A stretch of 58,417 nt of DNA from Saprospirales bacterium GYS_P2D (GTDB taxonomy: Bacteria > Bacteroidota > Bacteroidia > Chitinophagales > Saprospiraceae), in assembly GCA_009833045.1 (NCBI GenBank), contig WUUP01000014.1:1-58417 (forward strand), in the 5' to 3' direction. How positions within the stretch are numbered: the stretch's first letter is position 1; every line of letters starts with the position of its first letter. The notes below the pieces were generated by a model that saw nothing but the letters and a program-made list of their open reading frames with translations, did not search any database and was not told the DNA's origin. A program made the translations under genes and the position numbers. This document shows positions 52,017 through 58,417 of this stretch, in pieces.

Positions 52017-52609
52017 GGTTAATAATGGTTGCCAGTTTCGCTTTTATAATGCTCTGTCTATGTCAATGTACTGTTGAGGATGATGACCCGATTTCGGAGC
52101 CATTAATTGTAGAGTGTCTTGAATATTTTGTGCCAAAAGAATGGCACCGGCATAGAGCTCGTAATAATTACTATGTATCTACCCCAAGATTTTATACCGC
52201 TGATTATTTATCAGCGGGAGTGAGCCATGCTTCTATAACTATGGGGCATTGTCAGTTATTTGCAATTACTGATTTTCCTCCCTGTGCCGATTTCCATGCG
52301 TATCATCCTTTTGATAGTATTTCGATCAATCCACCAGATAGTGTTATGATAGAAGGAATAGAGATTTATGGTACTATTCCATTGCGGCAGACATTTTGTC
52401 GAGGTGATAGTATATATGGTGCATTATATCTGAGAGATATTGATCCTGATAGATCTATGACATACGGTAAGTTATACCTTGACTTTAAGGGTAATGACTA
52501 TTTGCACTTTGGATCTGAAGCCTTTATAGATAATAATGCGAATTATGATAACAATCTTGACTCTCTCATAATGATTATTCAGAGTATGTCATTAAATGAA
52601 ACCGAATAA
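52013..52609 (+). CDS. Lipoprotein of unknown function, partner of the M43 protease
   Basis: The 198-residue product has a lipoprotein signal (FAFIMLCLCQC) and a strand-rich mature part with short acidic patches (TVEDDDP, LRDIDPDRSM). It overlaps the protease stop codon (ATGA), so it is co-translated. It might be a surface partner or an inhibitor that protects the cell. The family is not recognised. Confidence 0.68.
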   Translation: MRLIMVASFAFIMLCLCQCTVEDDDPISEPLIVECLEYFVPKEWHRHRARNNYYVSTPRFYTADYLSAGVSHASITMGHCQLFAITDFPPCADFHAYHPFDSISINPPDSVMIEGIEIYGTIPLRQTFCRGDSIYGALYLRDIDPDRSMTYGKLYLDFKGNDYLHFGSEAFIDNNANYDNNLDSLIMIIQSMSLNETE

Positions 52610-53790
52610 TGAAAGATTGATGCCGTATTGGAAACTTTTTAATGCGAGTATCGGATATGAATATGGATAAAAAACGTATCTGCAGATTCGCTACAGATCA
52701 TTCCTGGAATCGACATTTCACCCAGCTCGCTGACCAAAACATCGACTCCAGGACACATTGCATTTGATCAGTAGCTCATGCCCTCCAAGGCCGGCCCAAA
52801 GCAGTGGCCTACGGCACACTGTGCTCCGCTGCGCTACACACAGAGAGCCGTAGATACTTGTCTGGTAGGCGTAGCCTCTTTTTGTCAGTCGCTCCACTTC
52901 GTTCTACTCCTTTATGTCTTTGGGTTATATGGCGTGCTGAGGCTCCTGTACATAGATCACGCCAGTCAGACCGCACACAATCCAAACGCCGCAAGGCCAT
53001 CACTGCAGTCGTGACTGTCATGATCTATAGCCTCAGCACCGACTGTCCTTCTCCTGTCGGGCAAATCAATCTATATCGTAGGACTCGACACTCTCCTATC
53101 GTCGAGAGACGAGCCTGTAGCGAATGGGTGCTGACAGGCGACAGTCTTATAGTGGCACGGTTCTCACTGTGACTCGCCACAGACAAGGCCCCGCTCATAC
53201 ACAGGTATGCATGCACTATGTCTGTGACGTGCTCGCTGCGATCCTTGTGCTCGCCCTGCGAGGGCAGGTCAGCGAGCGGTGAATATCCTTGTAGTACGAT
53301 CACCTCTGGTGATTCCTATTTCTATCATACCGCTCTTCTCCAGCCTCCATGTCGAATCGACACTCTCAGTCTGGAGTTCCCTGCCCTACTCGCAGAGGGC
53401 GAGCCATTCCATATTCAGGGTCCAGTTTCCAGCTGACATAGTTCCTGCAGAGAACCAATACAAGGGGAAAACAAGAAATCCGAAATCAACAGAAAAACCG
53501 CCTTATAAGATTTTCAATAGAAAGGTGCTGATGCAGCTTTCCATATTGTAGTCATTTCTCAAGCTGCTATCACAGCCAAAATGTGCTGACTTCCATTGTT
53601 GAGATCGATCCGCTATGCAAATCTGCTTTGCCATGGACTGGCCAAGGTAGTATCGCTCCTACGTCACGATCTCCACCTTGTCCTGTCCCCCGAACTCCTG
53701 CGGAGGCCATCCCTCGCCTTTTGTTGCCTATCGGTTCGATCTCAGTGTGAGGCTTGCCGAACTCTTTTTTTCATCACAAATACTTTATTC
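52610..53790. other. GC-richer region without a credible gene, many short inverted repeats
   Basis: Frames up to 122 codons occur in several phases on both strands, but none shows a start context, signal or recognisable domain, and they overlap each other, which is typical of non-coding GC-richer DNA. Short palindromes are frequent (CTCGCCCTGCGAG, CCCTGCGAGGG, TGTCTGTGG/CCACAGACA-like pairs near 53170-53225). The region separates the M43 lipoprotein gene from the small gene at 53791. It may be decayed foreign DNA, an untranslated leader or a recombination hot spot. Confidence 0.5.
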
Positions 53791-54126
53791 ATGAATACAA
53801 AATCTAAGCAAAAGGAGGCCATCAATATCGGTCAGCTTTTTATGACTCAGGGAGTCAATCGACAAGTGGCGGACTCTTCCCTATTCAGTCGCTTTGTCCT
53901 GGGCTGTGTCGGACGACATAGATATCAGGATTGGGGTGATAGCTCCGCTCATGACAAAGAGATGAATGATTACTCTTTGCAGCATGGAGGGCGAATCATC
54001 AGCAGCTACAATTTGCCGAAAGGCCTACAGATAACAGACTCCTATCAGCGACAGCAGACTCGAGTCTGGATCATCACCGAAGCGAATAGAGCATATACCA
54101 CTGTGCTGTTTCCTTCTGAGTATTAG
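53791..54126 (+). CDS. Small conserved mobile-element protein (DWGD..A.D motif)
   Basis: From ATG 53791 the product has 111 residues; the frame can be extended upstream to 53596 but only with unconvincing sequence. The motifs FVLGCVGRHRYQDWGDSSAHD, split as residues ~35-55, and VWIITEANRAYTTVLFPSEY-like end (TEANRAYTTVLFPSEY) match a widespread small family on plasmids and integrative elements that is often labelled, without support, as a restriction subunit. Function unknown. It is followed by a strong terminator and is a single-gene unit. Confidence 0.8.
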   Translation: MNTKSKQKEAINIGQLFMTQGVNRQVADSSLFSRFVLGCVGRHRYQDWGDSSAHDKEMNDYSLQHGGRIISSYNLPKGLQITDSYQRQQTRVWIITEANRAYTTVLFPSEY

Positions 54127-54133
54127 AACCTTT

Positions 54134-54164
54134 GGCGGTTGTGTGAGAAGCAACCGCCACTTTT
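54134..54164 (+). terminator. Intrinsic terminator of the 53791 gene
   Basis: GGCGGTTG/CAACCGCC (54134-54141, 54151-54158) is followed by ACTTTTCTT, just after the stop codon. The remaining bases to 54442 show no gene. Confidence 0.75.
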
Positions 54165-54442
54165 CTTAATCAGTTAATGTAAGTACCAATTTGTAGTGAT
54201 ACCTATATTAAATAATTAACCAATCGAACATTTCAATAGTTGGTGTCGTCTCGTATAGTACTAAGAAATCTGATCATAATAATAGTTGCAAGGTAACAGA
54301 TATGAATTGATGCGCATCAGGAGTATTACTAACTCGATATAATTGTAACCAAGGCAACTGGTCAGAAATATCTTTCGGGAGCAATTACTTCATCTCTCGT
54401 CAGTCAACAGACACATTGAAGCTCATCATAAATATTATCAAA

Positions 54443-54982
54443 ATGAAAAGTATTATTTTGACTTTATCAGCATTAATTTTCATCTCAATTGGATGTACAG
54501 AAGATATAACCAATTTTGAAGACTCATCTATAAATAATGATCCACCAACTTTTGAAGAACTGAATAATTACATGATTGCTCAAGGTCATGAACCTCTGTC
54601 CTTAGAACGAATAAACAGAGTGGTAGAGCGTATGAATGAATACAAAGCACTTAAGGGAGTAAAACAGTATAAATCATATGCCTGTTCTTCTGCAAATCCG
54701 TGGGGGGATTGGACGCAGTTTCCTACAAATTCAAATTGTATATATGATTCGTCAATAACTTCTATAACAGGAGCAGATATCGCTCAGTCTCAAGATTATA
54801 TTAATGAATATACAACGGGTGGTGATGCAGCGCCTTCTGGGTTTGCCTATGATGGTTACTCATCGTGTTCATCCGATAATTTTGCAATCATATCTTATTT
54901 TGAGTTAGGAGAAGGAGAAACAACTGTTGATTCTACCGATCAAGATATTGTAGCGGCATATATACTGGGTCTTTGTAGCTAA
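54443..54982 (+). CDS. Lipoprotein with a dockerin-like half repeat
   Basis: From ATG 54443 the product has 179 residues with a lipoprotein signal (LTLSALIFISIGC). The final residues TVDSTDQDIVAAYILG resemble VVDNTDKDMLTDHILG of the metalloprotease at 47131, a dockerin-like calcium-binding helix. It precedes a CHU_C protein gene just as that protease does. It may be what remains of a duplicated protease-CHU_C cluster, here without the catalytic domain. The start of the mature region (PPTFEELNNYMIAQGHEPLS) is not recognised. Confidence 0.68.
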   Translation: MKSIILTLSALIFISIGCTEDITNFEDSSINNDPPTFEELNNYMIAQGHEPLSLERINRVVERMNEYKALKGVKQYKSYACSSANPWGDWTQFPTNSNCIYDSSITSITGADIAQSQDYINEYTTGGDAAPSGFAYDGYSSCSSDNFAIISYFELGEGETTVDSTDQDIVAAYILGLCS

Positions 54983-55040
54983 TTATCGATTTAAATTAAA
55001 TAGACTATTGATCATGATTATCAAACTATGCTAATAATCA

Positions 55041-57131
55041 ATGAGGCATAAAATCAATAGATGTTATCTAATAATTTCTATAGCTATCATGATGCCATAT
55101 ATGATGATATCACAAGGAGTGCATGATCAGATATGGTATCTTAATGATAGCTATAGGATTAACTGGACTTCTGGGTCACCTGTAGTTGAACAGATAGGTC
55201 AAACAAGTAAAGACGTAGAACATGTTTCAACATATACGAATAGTAATGGTGATGTTGTCCTTTATTCAGATGGAGAAACATTAAGGAACTACTTGCATCA
55301 CATAACCCCAAATGGAGATGATTTGTTAGGAAGTAATTCTTCATCTAATAGTGCCATCTTTGTGCCCTCCCCTTCTAATTTAGATCAACTATATCTTTTT
55401 TATACACAAGGAATTGAGTCTTCATCTCCCCAAATGTTGTATTCTATAATTGATTTGCGAGCAGATGGGGGGAAAGGTGATATTATTGAAGAATATAAAA
55501 ATGTTAAGGTGCTTGATGGCATAGGAGAGTATCTAACAGTCACCAAAGGAGATTGCGGATCAATATGGATTATATCTCATAGTAAAGTTGGAAACACATT
55601 TTATAGTATCAGGTTAGGGCATAATGGCATTGAAGAGATTTTAAATACTTCTGTAGGATTTTCTTTAGTGGAAGAACCTTTTACTACCAGTGCTATTGGC
55701 TCCCTAAAAATTAATTCACAAAATACTTTAATTGCGTTCTCGAGTACAGCTGATAGTATAAGTTTATTTTCTTTTGATTCATCTACAGGACGTATATCCA
55801 ATCCTATTTTATTACCATTGACGGATGGTTATATACCAAGCGGTGGGTTGGCATTCTCCTCCAGCGGTTCCAAATTATATGTTACTGAAAGTAGTTCTCG
55901 GAGAGTGCCGGGAGCAATAGAGTACGATGTTCACTTATACCAATATGACCTTTCTGTCTATAATGGGAGTTCTATCATCAATAGTAAAGCTCTTGTTGGT
56001 CGACCTAATGTAGAGATTAGTTGGTTTAGTTTTATGCAGAAGGGTTACGACAATAAAATATATCTAACAAAACGGAATAGTGAATTTCTGGGTGTTATCA
56101 ATAACCCAGAGGAATTAGGGCAGGATTGTAATTATGAAGATGATGGTCTTTTTTTAGAGGGGCTAAGACAAAGAAGGAGTCGTTTACCAAGCTTTGTTGT
56201 TAGAGCAGATCAGGTAGATATACCTCAGTTAGACTTAGTTGATAGTATAGTCTTATGCTCATATGATACGCTCTCGATTGAGCTCGACACACAACGCTTT
56301 GATAGCCTTATATGGTCTGATGGCTATACTGGATATGATAGAAAGATCACTGATAGTGGGACTTATATATTATCTGCTTATTCGCAGGGATGCATGGAAG
56401 TCGATACTATAAATGTGAGTGAGTCAGAGGAAATTTCACTACCCGTTGACACAGTTTTATGCCATTCAGATTCACTGGTTATAGATCTTTCAGAATACGA
56501 CGATGTGGTCTGGTCTGATGGAGTGACCACGGCTATACGGACGATAAATACTGCGGGACTATATGGAGTCAGTATCATAGATGAAACAGGATGTATAGTA
56601 GAAGAAAGTATCACTATAGCTCGAGCACCAAGAGAACGTAGCCTTTTGCCGACTGATACCATCCTGTGCAAAGGAGAGCAAATTAAAATCATATCAAATG
56701 AGTCTGCCGACACCTATCTATGGTCTACTGGATCTACTGAGCGCTTTATCGAAGTATTAGAAGGTGGAATGTACACGCTTGATGCGACATATTCAGATTG
56801 TACGTATCGGGACAGTATTATAGTGTATGAAATGGATTGTACACCTCCTCAATGCCATACGTATATTCCAAATGGGATTCATCTAAGCAGTAGAACAGGA
56901 AATAACATTTTCGTAGTGACCAGTAACTGTGATATGATTGACTACAGTTTGAATATCTATGACCGCTGGGGCAATGAGATGTACCACAGTCGAGATGAGA
57001 CTCAGGGCTGGGATGGCAGCTATGGAGACAGTCCAGCGATGAGTGGCGTATATCTGTATCAGTTGCATTATCGACATAGTCCAGATGAGCCAATCGAGAC
57101 TGCTACCGGGACGATCACTTTGTTTCGATAA
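55041..57131 (+). CDS. Secreted gliding-motility-type (CHU_C) protein, paralogue 2
   Basis: The 696-residue product has a signal peptide (YLIISIAIMMPYMMISQG) and is similar in order to the 48662 protein: NGDVVLYSDGETLRNYLHHI against GGVLFYSDGKHVYDKHHHI, a propeller-like middle, then three short Ig/PKD-like repeats with repeated DTVLCHSDSL, DTILCKGEQI and DSIVLCSYDTL starts, and a CHU_C domain (HTYIPNGIHLSS, IYDRWGNEMYHS, SGVYLYQLHYRH, GTITLFR). It is exported by the type IX system. The extra repeats explain the added ~120 residues. It is the last gene before the recombinase region. Confidence 0.85.
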   Translation: MRHKINRCYLIISIAIMMPYMMISQGVHDQIWYLNDSYRINWTSGSPVVEQIGQTSKDVEHVSTYTNSNGDVVLYSDGETLRNYLHHITPNGDDLLGSNSSSNSAIFVPSPSNLDQLYLFYTQGIESSSPQMLYSIIDLRADGGKGDIIEEYKNVKVLDGIGEYLTVTKGDCGSIWIISHSKVGNTFYSIRLGHNGIEEILNTSVGFSLVEEPFTTSAIGSLKINSQNTLIAFSSTADSISLFSFDSSTGRISNPILLPLTDGYIPSGGLAFSSSGSKLYVTESSSRRVPGAIEYDVHLYQYDLSVYNGSSIINSKALVGRPNVEISWFSFMQKGYDNKIYLTKRNSEFLGVINNPEELGQDCNYEDDGLFLEGLRQRRSRLPSFVVRADQVDIPQLDLVDSIVLCSYDTLSIELDTQRFDSLIWSDGYTGYDRKITDSGTYILSAYSQGCMEVDTINVSESEEISLPVDTVLCHSDSLVIDLSEYDDVVWSDGVTTAIRTINTAGLYGVSIIDETGCIVEESITIARAPRERSLLPTDTILCKGEQIKIISNESADTYLWSTGSTERFIEVLEGGMYTLDATYSDCTYRDSIIVYEMDCTPPQCHTYIPNGIHLSSRTGNNIFVVTSNCDMIDYSLNIYDRWGNEMYHSRDETQGWDGSYGDSPAMSGVYLYQLHYRHSPDEPIETATGTITLFR

Positions 57132-57420
57132 GTTAAGTCAAAATGACTTATCACCAGCAATCGCCCTTAAAGTATCACTTTAACTCTCACCGTGTTAAGA
57201 CCCATAATTCCGAATATTGTTTGGCGAAAGCCGCCCCAAACCACTCGAAACAGGGTAATGAGAGGTCACCTTTGTGGTCATTTTATAGGGTAACAGAATA
57301 CATAGAGTGTCACCTCCCCACACCCCTCCGCTGCCGAAAATGTTTTTCGAAAGCTCGACCAAGTGAAATCGGCCCCAAAGTGCTCAAATCGGAATAATAT
57401 TTGGAGTTTATCAAAAACGG
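57132..57420. other. Upstream region of the recombinase fusion; possible recombination site
   Basis: No credible gene is present. The inverted pair GAGGTCAC (near 57270) and GTGTCACCTC (near 57308) flanks ~35 bases and could be a recombinase-binding site or operator. The frame of the recombinase is open only back to 57367 after an in-frame TGA and has no ATG, GTG or TTG before 57421, which fixes the start. Confidence 0.4.
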
Positions 57421-58417
57421 ATGATTGAGGACGGAAGAGATATACCACTACTAAGCGAGAGAGATCAAGCGACTCTCCTGGACAACGTGAAGCGAAATCC
57501 AAGGCATACTTTGATGATATTGCTGATGCTGGACTGTGGACTGCGAGTCACTGAGATGACAACGCTCAAGGTCGGTAACTTCAACTTTCAATCACACGAG
57601 CTGAGGGTCCTGTCCCTCAAGAAGAGATCCGACAAACCCATCTACAGAACCATACCACTGACGCCAAGACTCATCGAGGCGATGTCTGAGGTCTATATCA
57701 AACTCAAAGACAAATCGGATGATGCCTACATCTTCCCGACGAACTCTGAGAGAGGACATATCAGTCGAAAGAATGTCTGGAAGATGATCAAGAAGAACAG
57801 CAGTTATGCGGCTTCGCCACATATGCTGAGACATACTTTTGCCAGTGAAGTGGTCAAGCAAGGTGGAGATATCCGGACAGCTCAAGATCTCCTGGGACAT
57901 GCCTCTCAGAAAACAACAGAAATATATCTCCATGTAGCAGAGCAAGAGAAGCGAAATGCGATCAAAAGGATCGATAAACGTAGTCGTCTAAAACGACTCA
58001 AAGACAGATGGTTTCCAAAGCGGAATGTATTCGTACTGAATAAGCGAGCGGTCGGAGCTGACTTGTTCGTAGGTCGGAAAGAGGAGCTGAAGCAGATCAA
58101 TGATCTATTTCATAAGCGAGTGAATCTCCTGGTGACTGGTGAGCAGGGAATCGGTAAATCGAGAATCCTGCAGATGCTGCAGCATGAGAAGATCCTGAGG
58201 CTGGATGACTTCAAAGGAGTAAAGACGACGATGGGCAATCTCCTACTCGAACTGTACAATGGGGATAAAGAAAAGGTGATCCAACTACTGACCCATGAAG
58301 CGGAGATCAATAAGGTAATCACCAAGAACTCAGTGCCTCATCTGATCAATCTGATCATCAAGTCTACAGAGCCCAATGAGTATACGCTCATCATCGATGA
58401 TGTCACGAGCATCACAC
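57421..58417 (+). CDS. Tyrosine recombinase-ATPase-membrane fusion, 5' part (continues at 1-611)
   Basis: Residues 1-332 of the 501-residue fusion. The chain begins directly at the catalytic domain of a tyrosine recombinase (IPLLSERDQATLLDNVKR) and lacks the usual N-terminal ~100-residue core-binding domain. All catalytic residues are present: Arg42 (GLRVTE), Lys67/68, His134-x-x-Arg137 (HMLRH), His160 (LLGH) and nucleophile Tyr169 (EIYLHV). A short basic linker (~175-205) leads to a STAND/AAA_16-like ATPase starting FVGRKEEL (216-223) with Walker A GEQGIGKS (240-247). The rest lies at 1-611 with Walker B and two membrane helices. It is probably a membrane-held, ATP-controlled recombinase; the role is inferred. 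Confidence 0.88.
   Translation, partial: MIEDGRDIPLLSERDQATLLDNVKRNPRHTLMILLMLDCGLRVTEMTTLKVGNFNFQSHELRVLSLKKRSDKPIYRTIPLTPRLIEAMSEVYIKLKDKSDDAYIFPTNSERGHISRKNVWKMIKKNSSYAASPHMLRHTFASEVVKQGGDIRTAQDLLGHASQKTTEIYLHVAEQEKRNAIKRIDKRSRLKRLKDRWFPKRNVFVLNKRAVGADLFVGRKEELKQINDLFHKRVNLLVTGEQGIGKSRILQMLQHEKILRLDDFKGVKTTMGNLLLELYNGDKEKVIQLLTHEAEINKVITKNSVPHLINLIIKSTEPNEYTLIIDDVTSIT
58316..58417. repeat. Right copy of the 102-bp terminal redundancy
   Basis: Identical to bases 1-102. In the circular molecule these bases exist once. Confidence 0.93.

Noticed and set aside
52778-53551. Several genes of 70-122 codons on both strands
   Set aside because: They overlap in many frames, have no signals or motifs and follow from higher GC content, so the region is listed as non-coding.
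57143-57397. 84-residue plus-strand gene upstream of the recombinase
   Set aside because: The translation is low in hydrophobic residues, unlike any domain, and the stretch is better explained as a control or recombination region.
1-58417. tRNA or rRNA genes
   Set aside because: No cloverleaf with a GTTCGA-type T loop and no conserved rRNA stretch was noticed on reading both strands; a covariance search was not possible here.

Overview
The window looks like one complete circular plasmid of a Bacteroidota bacterium. Bases 1-102 are repeated exactly at 58316-58417, so the unique circle is 58315 bp, and one gene runs across the join. The host assignment rests on several things: two proteins with the gliding-motility (CHU_C) C-terminal domain, a T9SS type A sorting tail, a GLPGLI-family protein, a secreted Rhs protein with a Bacteroidota-type core, TAnnTTTG-type -7 promoter boxes and few Shine-Dalgarno sequences. 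A filamentous or gliding environmental member (Saprospiria/Cytophagia-like) is my guess; the sequence does not fix it further. No relaxase, coupling protein or conjugation gene was seen.

Backbone. A Rep_3-type initiator (21266-22267) lies beside a large iteron origin (22350-23423) and a short Rep-like paralogue (20876-21262). Partition is by ParA (24425-25150), a ribbon-helix-helix partner (24016-24432) and a 46-bp-period TACGTA array as probable centromere (25310-25662). Stability functions are HigB/HigA (HigA fused to an ImmA/IrrE peptidase), a ParE-like toxin with its antitoxin, and a large type IIG-like restriction-modification enzyme. A Tn3-type serine recombinase (45345-45926) may resolve multimers.

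Two cargo loci stand out. Locus 1 follows a gene across the circle join (57421 to 611) that encodes a tyrosine-recombinase catalytic domain without its N-terminal domain, fused to a STAND/AAA-like ATPase and two C-terminal membrane helices. The last ~100 bp of this gene recurs at 9296 and 10720, each time in front of a new cargo block: a heavy-metal RND efflux operon with His-rich partners, then a GLPGLI protein, then a membrane protein. Locus 2 (13882-20992) is a tandem array in which AT-rich cargo sits between a ~248-bp left repeat (3' end of the 13372-14004 gene plus a leader hairpin) and a ~128-bp right repeat (3' end of the Rep-like gene). The units carry (A/B) a lipoprotein and a beta-repeat protein, (C) a two-gene CBASS anti-phage system (CD-NTase plus CapV-like patatin phospholipase), and (D) an ECF sigma factor with an unknown partner. 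Each unit ends in a bulged attC-like hairpin next to a G|TT or G|T boundary, although no integron integrase is present.

The right half is a secretion and interaction region: a 2208-residue Rhs protein ending in an AHH-type nuclease, its probable immunity gene, and an orphan toxin-tip/lipoprotein pair; a YdjM-like membrane hydrolase; an orphan response regulator; an ECF sigma factor; and two related clusters of secreted metalloproteases, lipoproteins and CHU_C proteins (47131-57131). A decayed REP-associated Y1 transposase flanked by inverted REP-like palindromes lies at 33036-33411, and several short intergenic units look like promoter-hairpin-T-run small RNAs.
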